Part shown: in pieces, positions 25,239 to 33,182 of the stretch | Layout: each line of letters starts with the position of its first letter | Numbering within the stretch: the first letter of the stretch is position 1 | Assembly: GCA_963778185.1 (NCBI GenBank) | Contig: CAVZTF010000003.1 | Coordinates: 806,001-870,000, forward strand | DNA: 64,000 nucleotides | Source of the DNA: RPQJ01 sp963778185 | GTDB lineage: Bacteria; Pseudomonadota; Gammaproteobacteria; Steroidobacterales; Steroidobacteraceae | Direction of reading: 5' to 3' | Translations under genes and position numbers: made by a program | Notes under the pieces: generated by a model | Told to the model about the DNA's origin: nothing | Seen by the model: only the letters and a program-made list of their open reading frames with translations | Databases searched by the model: none

Positions 25239-26354
25239 ATGGCTCGCAAACGACCCCTGCGCGACGCCGGCACCGTCGTCGTCCTCGAGCATCGCTCGAG
25301 CATCCTGGCGGACAACCCGCTGGGCGACCCGCACGTCCGCAAGCTCGCAGTCTGGCTGCCGAGGGAATACGACCAGCACGGCTCCGGGCCGGGCAGACGG
25401 TTTCCGGTCCTCTACGATCTCGTGGGGTACACGGGCTCGGGCCTCTCCCACCTCAACTGGAAGCCCTTCAGCGAGAATCTCGGCGAGCGCGTCGCGCGCC
25501 TCGTGCGCGACGGCGAAATGGGTCCCTGCATCCTCGTGCTCCCGGACTGCTTTACCGCGCTCGGCGGCAACCAGTACGTGAACTCCTCCGCGATCGGCCA
25601 CTACGCCGACTACCTGCTCGAGGAAGTCATCCCGTTCGTCGACCGCGAGTTCCGCACGCTCGCCTCGCGCGAGCATCGCGGCTGCTTCGGCAAGTCCTCG
25701 GGTGGCTACGGCGCAATCATCCACGGCATGAAGCACGCGAGCCACTGGGGCGCCATCGCCGACCATTCGGGCGATGCGTACTTCGATTTCGTCTATCGCG
25801 CGGACTGGCCGAACACGCTGAACGAGCTTGCCAGGCACCGGCGCCCGGTGCGCAAGGCGGGCGCCGTCCGGCCGCCGCGCGACTCCGCCGCCGAGCGCAG
25901 GTTGCGCGCAGGACTGGACGACGGCCGCGTGCGGCGTTTCCTCGAGGCCCTGTGGAAGAAGCCGAAGCTCTCGGGCGCCGAGGTGCACGCGCTCATGAAC
26001 GTCTGCATGGCGGCCACCTACGACCCCGATCCGAAAGCCCCGCTGGGATTCCGCCTGCCCTTCCACCTCGACACGGGCGAACTGCTCGAACAGCGCTGGC
26101 AGCGCTGGCTCGAGCACGACCCGGTGCTGCTCGTGAAGCGCCATGCGCGCAACCTGCGCAGGCTCAGGGGCATCTACATCGACTGCGGCTGGCGCGACCA
26201 GTACCACATTCATTACGGCACTCGGCAGCTGTCGCGCGCGCTCGCATCCGCAGGCATCGTGCACCGCTACGAGGAATTCGCAGACGACCATTCAGACGTC
26301 GACTACCGCATGGACGTGAGCCTGCCGTTCCTCTTCCGTGCGCTGCGCCCGTGA
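25239..26354 (+). CDS. esterase family (PF00756-type) alpha/beta hydrolase
   Basis: A 371-residue cytoplasmic hydrolase resembling S-formylglutathione hydrolase/enterochelin esterase. VLEHRSSILADNPLGDPHVRKLAVWLP begins the domain; FPVLYDLVGYTGSG is the oxyanion region; the nucleophile elbow is CFGKSSGGYGAI (serine near 153). The acid and histidine are likely in IDCGWRDQYHIHYG and FADDHSDVDYR near the end. The middle 60-residue insert is unusual. Its stop overlaps the patatin GTG start. Confidence 0.78.
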   Translation: MARKRPLRDAGTVVVLEHRSSILADNPLGDPHVRKLAVWLPREYDQHGSGPGRRFPVLYDLVGYTGSGLSHLNWKPFSENLGERVARLVRDGEMGPCILVLPDCFTALGGNQYVNSSAIGHYADYLLEEVIPFVDREFRTLASREHRGCFGKSSGGYGAIIHGMKHASHWGAIADHSGDAYFDFVYRADWPNTLNELARHRRPVRKAGAVRPPRDSAAERRLRAGLDDGRVRRFLEALWKKPKLSGAEVHALMNVCMAATYDPDPKAPLGFRLPFHLDTGELLEQRWQRWLEHDPVLLVKRHARNLRRLRGIYIDCGWRDQYHIHYGTRQLSRALASAGIVHRYEEFADDHSDVDYRMDVSLPFLFRALRP

Positions 26355-27268
26355 CCACGCCGCGCCTCGGCCTTGCCCTCGGCAGCGGCTCGGCGCGTGG
26401 CTGGTCGCACATCGGCGTGATCCACGCGCTGCTCGAGCGCGGACTCAAACCGGACGTGATCACCGGCGCCTCAATCGGCGCGCTGGTCGGCGGCGCCTAC
26501 GCGGCCGGTGCGCTCGAGCCCATCGAGGACTGGGTCTGCACGCTGACCCAGCGCCACGTCTGGCGGCTCGTCGACACCACGTTCCGGGGCGGAGGCGTGA
26601 TGACGGGCAACCGCCTGATGGCCGCGGTCGCCGAGCACATGGGGGATCGCCAGATCGAGAAACTCCCCATCGCCTTCGGCGCGGTCGCCACGGACCTGTA
26701 CACGGGCGAGGAAATCTGGATCCGCGAGGGCTCGGTGATCAACGCGGTCCGCGCCTCGAGCGGCCTGCCCGGGCTCTTCGCGCCGACCTGGTACCACGAC
26801 CGGTGGCTGATCGACGGCGGCGTGGTGAATCCGCTGCCGGTTTCGCTCTGCCGTGCGCTCGGCGCCGACGTGGTGATCGCGGTGGACCTGAGCCGTGCGG
26901 TCACCCGTGCCGCGATGCGCGCCCAACGCAACGGCAGTCTGGCCCCAAAGGCCAGCGCCGAGGGCACCGCGGTGCTGAAGAAGTGGTCGGGCCTCGTGGA
27001 CGGACTCGTGGAGTCCTTCCGCAGCAAGCGTGGCGAGCCGGGCCTCTTCGAGGCGATGGCCAGCGCAGTGAACATCATGCAGGACCGCATCACCCGCAGC
27101 CGTCTCGCCATCGACCCCGCCGATCTCGTGCTGCGGCCGGACCTCGGCGAGTTCCAGTTGATGGACTTCCATCGCGCGCGCGAGGCGATCGCGGTCGGCC
27201 GTGCCTGCGTCGAACGAATCTCGCCGCAGCTCGAGCCCATCATGGCGAAGCTGCGGCCGCTGCCCTGA
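26351..27268 (+). CDS. patatin-like phospholipase (RssA type)
   Basis: A 305-residue lipid acyl hydrolase with a Ser-Asp dyad. LGLALGSGSARGWSHIGVIHAL holds the glycine-rich oxyanion loop, GASIGALVGGAYAAG the nucleophile serine (about residue 42), and LIDGGVVNPLP the aspartate (about residue 157). The start is GTG 26351, overlapping the esterase stop (GTGA). No signal peptide is seen. The link with the upstream esterase suggests lipid or ester turnover. Confidence 0.9.
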   Translation: MTTPRLGLALGSGSARGWSHIGVIHALLERGLKPDVITGASIGALVGGAYAAGALEPIEDWVCTLTQRHVWRLVDTTFRGGGVMTGNRLMAAVAEHMGDRQIEKLPIAFGAVATDLYTGEEIWIREGSVINAVRASSGLPGLFAPTWYHDRWLIDGGVVNPLPVSLCRALGADVVIAVDLSRAVTRAAMRAQRNGSLAPKASAEGTAVLKKWSGLVDGLVESFRSKRGEPGLFEAMASAVNIMQDRITRSRLAIDPADLVLRPDLGEFQLMDFHRAREAIAVGRACVERISPQLEPIMAKLRPLP

Positions 27269-27278
27269 TCCCAGGCGC

Positions 27279-28145
27279 ATGGACCTGGTCGTCATCCACC
27301 GCTCCCACGCGCGGCCTGCCTGCGACGAACGCGCTTTCATGCTGCACGCGGTGGGCATCGGATCGGAGATCGCGTGGGACGGCGCATCCTGGCTGCTGTG
27401 GGTGCAGGCATCCGACCAGGCCGCCGCGCTCGCGCACCTGCGGCGCTACGAGCGGGAGAATCCTCCACGCCGCCCGCCCGCGCCTCCGGACCCGCTGCAT
27501 CGCGGCGCGTGGCTTGGATCCGCCGGCTACGCGGCGATCGTGCTGCTCGTCGGATACCTTGCCGGGCGCGATGCACTGGGATTCGACTGGCTGGACGCCG
27601 GCGCCCAGCGCGCCGGTCTGATCCGCAGCGGAGAGGCGTGGCGCGCAATCACGGCGCTGACGCTGCACCTCGACGTCGGGCACCTGCTCGCCAACCTCGG
27701 CTTCGGCACCGTGTTCGGCCTGCTCGCGGGTCAACTGCTGGGTCCCGGCGTCGCCTGGGCGACGGTGCTCGCCGCGGCGGCGGCCGCGAACCTGCTCAAC
27801 GCATGCATCCAGCCCGCGACGCACTCGTCGGTCGGCGCCTCCACCGCCGTGTTCGCGACGCTGGGCCTGCTCGCCGCCTACGCATGGCGACGACGCGCAA
27901 CAGAGGGCGGGCGCTGGGCGTATCGCTGGGCTCCGCTGGTCGCGGGAGTAATCCTGCTCGGCTTCACTGGCGCCGGCGGTGAACGCACCGACGTGCTCGC
28001 GCATCTCACGGGTTTCGCGATGGGAGCGCTCGCGGGAGTTGCTCATGCCGCGCGACGGTGTCCTCGCGGCCCAGCGGCGCAGGTCGTGACCGGCCTGGTC
28101 GCGCTGCTGGCGATCGTCGGGGCCTGGTTTTCCGCAATGAACTAG
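27279..28145 (+). CDS. rhomboid family membrane protein
   Basis: A 288-residue protein with a 75-residue soluble N-terminal part, then about six helices. The candidate serine lies in SSVGASTAVFATLG and the histidine in DVLAHLTGFAMG, as in active rhomboids; HLLANLGFG in helix 2 resembles the HxxxN element. It is unlike the first rhomboid in this window and probably acts on another substrate. It follows the patatin gene by 10 bases. Confidence 0.8.
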   Translation: MDLVVIHRSHARPACDERAFMLHAVGIGSEIAWDGASWLLWVQASDQAAALAHLRRYERENPPRRPPAPPDPLHRGAWLGSAGYAAIVLLVGYLAGRDALGFDWLDAGAQRAGLIRSGEAWRAITALTLHLDVGHLLANLGFGTVFGLLAGQLLGPGVAWATVLAAAAAANLLNACIQPATHSSVGASTAVFATLGLLAAYAWRRRATEGGRWAYRWAPLVAGVILLGFTGAGGERTDVLAHLTGFAMGALAGVAHAARRCPRGPAAQVVTGLVALLAIVGAWFSAMN

Positions 28146-28370
28146 CTACGTGGTCAGGCGGGCAACGAGCCGGCGCACCCAAGGAGCGACGATGGTCACC
28201 GTCGGGAAGGCGACCGGCCATGTCGCTGCGCAGCTCTTGAGCCATTGCGTCGGGAACCCGGGATCGATTCCCCTGGCGGTGGCCAGGACGAAGGCCGAGA
28301 CGATGGCGACCATGATTGCGGACAGCAGGGCACCGAAGACGATCGGTGCAAAGCGAGCGGGAATACGCAT
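28146..28370 (-). CDS. DUF2798 small membrane protein
   Basis: A 74-residue protein with two membrane helices. It has the DUF2798 pattern: FAPIVFGALLSAIMVAIVSAFVLA, then WLKSCAATWPVAFPTVTIVAPWVRRLV. Function is unknown. The ATG at 28370 has an AGGAGG ribosome site at 28376-28381. It overlaps the 3' part of the DUF2938 gene out of frame by 175 bases and shares its regulation by the divergent MerR gene. Confidence 0.8.
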   Translation of the reverse strand: MRIPARFAPIVFGALLSAIMVAIVSAFVLATARGIDPGFPTQWLKSCAATWPVAFPTVTIVAPWVRRLVARLTT

Positions 28371-28921
28371 GTCATCCTCCTGAAGCGATTGTTGATTGCG
28401 ATCGGGCGCTCTTGCGGAAACGCCGGGTTCACGACACGTAGATAGAGGCGGGCAGCCCAGCCCGCGGCGTAGAGCCCGAATCCAAAGATCACGTGCGTCA
28501 CCAGGCTCTGGAGGCGGGCAGCCGCGGGACGCGGCGTGCGGCTGGCGGCCACGCCGGCACCCATGCCTGGCTGCATCACGAGGAAGGGCGCCGCCACGGT
28601 GCCGATGCCGACGGCCAGTGCGGGTCCGATCGTCGGATGGCGGACCCACGCAAGGCCCCAGATGCCGAGCAGAATGATCGCAAACGCGATGCCGATGAGG
28701 TAATGGGCGACCCAACCGATCAGGAGCTCGCCTTGCACGGCTGGCGACGCTGCGATCGATTGGTGGTGGAAGCGACCGCGAACCAGATGAGCGAGCCAGC
28801 GTCCAACCAGTCCGTAGTCCGGCAGCGGAATGCGGAGTACGCGCTTGCGTACGACCGCCCAGAGGTCCACGAGGACCGTGGCGCCCGCGCCAGTCACGAG
28901 CGCACATACGAAATAGTCCAT
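28196..28921 (-). CDS. DUF2938 membrane protein with unusual C-terminal extension
   Basis: A 241-residue reading frame. Residues 1-165 form a DUF2938 membrane protein (MDYFVCALVTGAGATVLVDLWAVV; later FLVMQPGMGAGVAASRTPRP and THVIFGFGLYAAGW). Family members end about here. In this genome the frame runs on for some 75 residues of arginine/serine/proline-rich sequence lying over the DUF2798 gene, which looks like a lost stop codon or a small shift. It is transcribed from a MerR-type promoter (28962-28992). Confidence 0.72.
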   Translation of the reverse strand: MDYFVCALVTGAGATVLVDLWAVVRKRVLRIPLPDYGLVGRWLAHLVRGRFHHQSIAASPAVQGELLIGWVAHYLIGIAFAIILLGIWGLAWVRHPTIGPALAVGIGTVAAPFLVMQPGMGAGVAASRTPRPAAARLQSLVTHVIFGFGLYAAGWAARLYLRVVNPAFPQERPIAINNRFRRMTCVFPLALHRSSSVPCCPQSWSPSSRPSSWPPPGESIPGSRRNGSRAAQRHGRSPSRR

Positions 28922-28961
28922 GGCCGTCTCCCAGTGCTTGCCTTTCAGTTGCGTAGCCGGC

Positions 28962-28992
28962 AATGTGCCACTTGAAGTCGACTTGAGGTCAA
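28962..28992 (-). promoter_or_regulatory. MerR-type promoter with 19-base spacer
   Basis: On the minus strand TTGACC (28992-28987) and CACATT (28967-28962) are 19 bases apart, the long spacing that MerR proteins correct by twisting DNA. The spacer carries a near-palindrome centred on AAGTCGACTT at about 28971-28988. It faces the DUF2938 gene and touches the MerR start at 28997. Confidence 0.65.
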
Positions 28993-28996
28993 GAGG

Positions 28997-29446
28997 ATGC
29001 GGGACCTGGACATCGCCGAGGTGGGGCAGCAATCCGGCGTTCCCGCCTCGACGCTGCGTTTCTACGAGGAGAAGGGCTTGATCGCCTCGGTCGGCAGGCG
29101 CGGCCTGCGGCGCCTGTTCGATCCTCGGGTACTGGAGCGATTGCGGCTGATCGCACTGGGGCAGGCCGCCGGTTTTTCGCTCGATGAAATTGCCGGCATG
29201 CTCGCGGCGGACGGGCGGCCGACGATCGACCGGGCGACGCTCGCAACCAAGGCAGACGAACTGGATCGGACGATCCGGAAGTTGAGTGCGATGCGCGACG
29301 GCTTGCGGCACGCCGCCGCCTGCCCCGCGCCGAGCCACCTGGAGTGTCCGTCGTTCCGCCGCCTGTTGCAGGTCACCGCGTCCGGTGCCCGGGGCGGGCA
29401 GCCGCGGCGAATCAGCCGACGTGCACGCGCACCTCGCCGTCCTTGA
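28997..29446 (+). CDS. MerR family transcriptional regulator
   Basis: A 149-residue regulator. The winged helix reads IAEVGQQSGVPASTLRFYEEKGLIASVGRRGLRRLFDP, followed by RLRLIALGQAAGFSLDEIAGML and a dimer coiled coil. The C-terminus has ACPAPSHLECPSF, two cysteines eight residues apart that might sense a metal or redox signal. It is divergent from the DUF2938-DUF2798 unit and its operator lies between. It is not SoxR, whose [2Fe-2S] motif is absent. The final 35 bases overlap the convergent Rieske gene. Confidence 0.88.
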   Translation: MRDLDIAEVGQQSGVPASTLRFYEEKGLIASVGRRGLRRLFDPRVLERLRLIALGQAAGFSLDEIAGMLAADGRPTIDRATLATKADELDRTIRKLSAMRDGLRHAAACPAPSHLECPSFRRLLQVTASGARGGQPRRISRRARAPRRP

Positions 29447-29762
29447 CGCTCACCTTGTACCTCTTGAGCGCCTTCTCGCCGCGCACGACGTTCAGCAACT
29501 GGATGCCCGGCGGGAAATTCGCCCAGTCGATCACCTCGCCGGTGCGGATGTCGAACCGCGCGTGGTGGAACGGGCACTGCACCTTGCATCCGTCGAGGAT
29601 CTTGCCGCGCGCGAGCGGCGCGAAGACGTGCGTGCAATTCGCCTGGGTGGCGAAGAAGCCGTCCTCGAGGTGATAGACGACGACCTTCTCGCCGCCGGCC
29701 GTAAAACCCTTCATGTGGCCCTTCTTGATGTCGTCGGTGCGGCAAACGGTGTGCATGGTCAT
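29412..29762 (-). CDS. Rieske [2Fe-2S] domain protein
   Basis: A 116-residue soluble ferredoxin-like Rieske protein of the non-heme dioxygenase type. The cluster ligands are C-x-H in ANCTHVFAPL (about residues 45-47) and C-x2-H in CPFHHARFD (about 62-65). It resembles the small electron-transfer subunits of NirD/biphenyl dioxygenase type. No oxygenase or reductase is next to it, so its partner is unknown. ATG 29762 or 29756 are both possible. Confidence 0.88.
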   Translation of the reverse strand: MTMHTVCRTDDIKKGHMKGFTAGGEKVVVYHLEDGFFATQANCTHVFAPLARGKILDGCKVQCPFHHARFDIRTGEVIDWANFPPGIQLLNVVRGEKALKRYKVSVKDGEVRVHVG

Positions 29763-29779
29763 GGGCGGGGACTCTAGGG

Positions 29780-29853
29780 GCTGATGGCTGAGGGCTGTAG
29801 GCTGTGGGTTAGAAGTTCTTATCCTACAGCCTTCAGCCCACGGCCCACAGCCT
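29780..29853. repeat. degenerate inverted GGCTG-unit repeat
   Basis: The left arm (29780-29808) is made of units like GGCTGAGG, GGCTGTAGG, GGCTGTGGG; the right arm (29823-29853) contains the same units inverted (CCTACAGCC, CAGCCCACGG, CCCACAGCC), around an AT-rich centre. It can form a long imperfect hairpin between the divergent Rieske and OPT genes. It resembles REP-type intergenic repeats; no second copy was seen in the window. Confidence 0.6.
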
Positions 29854-29862
29854 CTTCCTGCA

Positions 29863-31866
29863 ATGCCTATTCTCCACCTGACCGAAGAGCAGATCCGCAC
29901 CTGGACCCGGGAGCAGAAGGACCGCTGGTGGTTCGAGAACGTGTTCCGCGGCGACATGCCGCAGCTCACGCTGCGCTCCGCGATCACGGGCTTCCTGCTG
30001 GGCGGGCTGCTCAGCGTCACCAACCTGTACGTCGCGGCCAAGACCGGCTGGACGCTCGGCGTGGGCCTGACGTCCGTCATCCTGGCCTTCGCGATCTACC
30101 GGGCGTTCGCGCGGCTCGGCGCGCGGGACATGACCATCCTCGAGAACAACTGCGTGCAGTCCATCGCGACCGCCGCGGGCTACATGACGATGCCGCTCAC
30201 GTCCGGCCTCGCCGCCTACATGTGGGCGACCAACAGCGTCCTGCCGTGGTGGCAGATCCTGTGCTTCACGATCGTGATGTCCATCATGGGCGTGCTGGTG
30301 GCGTTCCCGATGAAGCGCCGCTTCGTGAACGACGAGCAGCACCCCTTCCCCGAGGGCCGGGCCTGTGGCGTGGTGCTCGACGCGCTCTACGAATCCGCCG
30401 CCGCGAAAGCCGGCATGCTCAAGGCGCGTGCGCTCATGGTGGCCGCCGCGATCGCCGGCAGCGTCAGCTTCGTCTCCGGCGAGAGCTACATGAAGCTCAT
30501 CCAGGAGAAGTGGCTGGGGTTGCAGTCCTCGTGGCACCTGCCGCACAACCTCGACGGCTGGTACTACTCGCTGGTGGACAAGGGCCTCGCGCCGCTGCCG
30601 AAGCTCGTGGGCGTAGACATCCGCCAGCTCGCGCTGTCACCGACGCTCGACTTCGCGATGATCGGGGCGGGCGGCCTGATGGGCATCCGCACTGCGGCGA
30701 GCCTGCTGCTCGGCGCCGTGCTCAACTTCGTCGTCGTCGCGCCGGTGATGATCTCGCTCGGCGAGCTGCAGCCGCGCGCCGGGTCCATCGCGGAAGGCAC
30801 GGCGCTGTTCGGGCGCGCCCACATCCTGAACAGCTGGTCCCTGTGGTGGGGCATCGTGATGATGGTCGTCGCGGCCATGGTGGCGCTGTTCGCGCGCCCC
30901 GAGGTGTTCGTCGAGGCCTACCGGACGCTCGCCGGCAAGGGTCGCGCAGGCGCCGGCGAGGACGTGTTGAAGGACGTCGAGCTGCCCCTGCCGGTGTCCT
31001 GGGTCGGAGTGCCGATCGTGGGCGCGGTGGGCATCTGGATGGCACACGCGTGGTTCGGGGTGGACTGGGTGCTCGGCGCACTCTCGATCCCGCTCATCCT
31101 GCTGCTCGCGCTGATCGCGGCGAGCAGCACCGCGCTTACCGGCATCACCCCGTCGAGCTCGCTCTCGAAGATCCCGCAGTTCACTTTCGGCGCGCTGGAC
31201 CCGCGCACGCCGGCCCCCAACCTCATGACTGCCGTGATGTCCGCGGAGGTCGCGAGCAACGCCTCCAACCTGCTGATGGACATCAAGCCGGGCTACATGC
31301 TGGGCGCCAAGCCGCGACAGCAGGCGGTCGGGCACGTGATCGGCATCGTCGCCGGCGCGCTCGCCGCCACCCCGCTCTTCTACCTGCTGTTCGGGCTCGT
31401 GGACTTCGACGCGGGTGCCGGCAGGACCGTCGCCGATACCATGGTGACCGAGAAGTTCGCCTTCCCGGGGGCGCTGCAATGGAAGGGCGTGTCCGACCTC
31501 GTGACCGCCATCTTCGGCGAGGACACCGGGCGCCGGCTCCTCACGACCTCGATCGTGTGGTCGATGGTCATCGCGGGGTTCGCGGCACTGGTCATGGAGA
31601 TCCTGCGCATCCGAACCAGGAACCGTTTCCCGCTCTCACCGCTCGCGATCGGGCTCGGCGTGGTGGTCCCGCCGGACTCGTCGCTGATGATGTTCCTCGG
31701 GGCGGCGATGTTCTGGCTCGCGAGCCGCCGCTACGGGGGACAGCCGCAGTCCAGGGGCTACCTCCTGTGGGTGGACTCGCAGGAACCCATCTGCGCGGGC
31801 CTGATCGCGGGCGCCGCCCTGGTCGGCATCGGCGACATCCTGGTCAAGGTGTTCGTCTTCGCCTGA
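29863..31866 (+). CDS. OPT family oligopeptide/metal-chelate transporter
   Basis: A 667-residue transporter with about 14-16 membrane helices. It starts with an amphipathic WTREQKDRWWFENVFRGDMPQLTLRSAITGFLLGGLLSVTNLY stretch and carries LTGITPSSSLSKIPQFTFG and VMSAEVASNASNLLMDIKPGYMLGAKPRQQ, typical of OPT family members in proteobacteria. Substrates in the family are small peptides or metal-nicotianamine-like complexes; this one is not determined. It stands alone, downstream of the hairpin repeat. Confidence 0.9.
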   Translation: MPILHLTEEQIRTWTREQKDRWWFENVFRGDMPQLTLRSAITGFLLGGLLSVTNLYVAAKTGWTLGVGLTSVILAFAIYRAFARLGARDMTILENNCVQSIATAAGYMTMPLTSGLAAYMWATNSVLPWWQILCFTIVMSIMGVLVAFPMKRRFVNDEQHPFPEGRACGVVLDALYESAAAKAGMLKARALMVAAAIAGSVSFVSGESYMKLIQEKWLGLQSSWHLPHNLDGWYYSLVDKGLAPLPKLVGVDIRQLALSPTLDFAMIGAGGLMGIRTAASLLLGAVLNFVVVAPVMISLGELQPRAGSIAEGTALFGRAHILNSWSLWWGIVMMVVAAMVALFARPEVFVEAYRTLAGKGRAGAGEDVLKDVELPLPVSWVGVPIVGAVGIWMAHAWFGVDWVLGALSIPLILLLALIAASSTALTGITPSSSLSKIPQFTFGALDPRTPAPNLMTAVMSAEVASNASNLLMDIKPGYMLGAKPRQQAVGHVIGIVAGALAATPLFYLLFGLVDFDAGAGRTVADTMVTEKFAFPGALQWKGVSDLVTAIFGEDTGRRLLTTSIVWSMVIAGFAALVMEILRIRTRNRFPLSPLAIGLGVVVPPDSSLMMFLGAAMFWLASRRYGGQPQSRGYLLWVDSQEPICAGLIAGAALVGIGDILVKVFVFA

Positions 31867-31948
31867 GCCGCACCCCTGCCGCCACGGCCGGATCTGGCGC
31901 CTCCCTGGGGATCGGCGTAGCGTAGGGATCGGGATGGAGGGCCCTGCC

Positions 31949-32251
31949 ATGGCTGGCGTACAACCGAGGCTCAAGTATCACTGCGTGGCGGTCATCGGCG
32001 GCGTTCGCGCCTGCGCCGCGGCCAAGGCGTTGAAGGATCAGCGGCTGCTGTCGGCCGACGCACCCCCCCGCCTGCCCCTGGCCACCTGCGACATGCCGGG
32101 CGACTGCCGTTGCACCTATCGCCATTTCGACGACCGGCGCAGCGGCCCGCGTCGAGCAGACGAGCGCGGCACGCGGCCCACCCCATGGACCAGCAACACC
32201 GACCGGCGTCGGAAGGGTCCTGCCGGACGGCGCGACAGCGACTTCGACTAG
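31949..32251 (+). CDS. small basic protein with CxCxYxHxxDRR motif
   Basis: A 100-residue hypothetical protein I cannot assign. Its core is LPLATCDMPGDCRCTYRHFDDRRSGPRRADE, written here in two parts: residues ATCDMPGDCRCTY supply three cysteines, and RHFDDRRSGPRR follows. The Cys-His set could bind a metal, and the rest is basic and probably unstructured. The ATG at 31949 has GGAGGG 8 bases upstream, better than 31934. It ends in CTAG shared with the convergent hydrolase gene. Confidence 0.6.
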   Translation: MAGVQPRLKYHCVAVIGGVRACAAAKALKDQRLLSADAPPRLPLATCDMPGDCRCTYRHFDDRRSGPRRADERGTRPTPWTSNTDRRRKGPAGRRDSDFD

Positions 32252-33123
32252 CCGACCCGCGACCGGAAGCGCTGGTATTCGTCCACCACCCGGCCAGCGT
32301 CTTCGAGTTGCGGGTAGTGCCCCACCCCTTCGAGCACGACCACGTCCGGGTCCGGCACGAGCTCGCTGTACCGCTGCGCCAGATGGGCGCCGGAAATGGG
32401 GTCGGCCGCGCCGCAGATCAGCCGTCGCGGCACACGTGACTCGACCAGTGCGCCCACCCAGCGCGGACGGTTACGGCGCCGCTGCTCCATGTAGTTGATG
32501 AGGCGCGCCAGCGACCGCTTGCCGTCATCGCGGTCGATCAATGACCAGAGGTCCGCAAGCTCCTCCCGCGACGGCGGCTCGCGGCCGGAGATCGAGAGCA
32601 TCGTCGCCTCGAATTTCGACGAGCTCATGGCACGCGCCAGCAGCGGGCCCAGCACCGGCGTCGCGAGCAGGGTCTGGATCGGGCGCGGGCGATGGGTCTC
32701 CGGGAACAGGCCGCCGTTCAGGAACACGACGCTGGACAGGCGCACGCGGCCTTCGATCTCACGGGCCAGCAGCTCCTGGGCAACGGTGTCGCCGTAGTCG
32801 TGGGCGAGCACGTGGGCGCCGTCGATGCCCGCGTCGCCCAGCAGCGACTGGCAGAGGTCCGCCTGGGTGGCGATCGCATACGATTCGTGGCGCGGCTTCT
32901 CGGACAGGCCGAAACCCAGCAGGTCGAGCGTGTAGAGTGAATACCTTGCGGCCAGGGTGTCCCAGACACGATGCCAGTCGTAGCTGGCTGTGGGGTAGCC
33001 GTGGATGAGCAACAGCGGCGGCTTCTGCGGCGCCGCAGCGACCCGAACGAAGACGCGCCGCCCCGACAGGCGACGCATTTCGCCACCGTTGATCCAGGCC
33101 GCGAGCCGTTGCGAACCAGTCAT
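32248..33123 (-). CDS. alpha/beta hydrolase (haloalkane dehalogenase/epoxide hydrolase type)
   Basis: A 291-residue hydrolase. HGYP at residues 41-44 gives the oxyanion hole, and the nucleophile elbow reads LAHDYGDTVAQE with aspartate D109 in place of serine, as in dehalogenases and epoxide hydrolases. A cap domain follows (about 140-220), and the catalytic histidine is in EGVGHYPQLED near 263. The substrate is unknown. The 3' end overlaps the small gene by 4 bases. Confidence 0.85.
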   Translation of the reverse strand: MTGSQRLAAWINGGEMRRLSGRRVFVRVAAAPQKPPLLLIHGYPTASYDWHRVWDTLAARYSLYTLDLLGFGLSEKPRHESYAIATQADLCQSLLGDAGIDGAHVLAHDYGDTVAQELLAREIEGRVRLSSVVFLNGGLFPETHRPRPIQTLLATPVLGPLLARAMSSSKFEATMLSISGREPPSREELADLWSLIDRDDGKRSLARLINYMEQRRRNRPRWVGALVESRVPRRLICGAADPISGAHLAQRYSELVPDPDVVVLEGVGHYPQLEDAGRVVDEYQRFRSRVG

Positions 33124-33182
33124 GCCCGCATGTTCAGTTCATTCCCGACCAACAGCAAGCTGCTGACCCAGGACGCGAGCCT

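Noticed and set aside
28997..29446. Naming the MerR protein SoxR because of the operator resemblance
   Set aside because: The C-terminal [2Fe-2S] cysteine set of SoxR is missing; only two cysteines eight residues apart are present.
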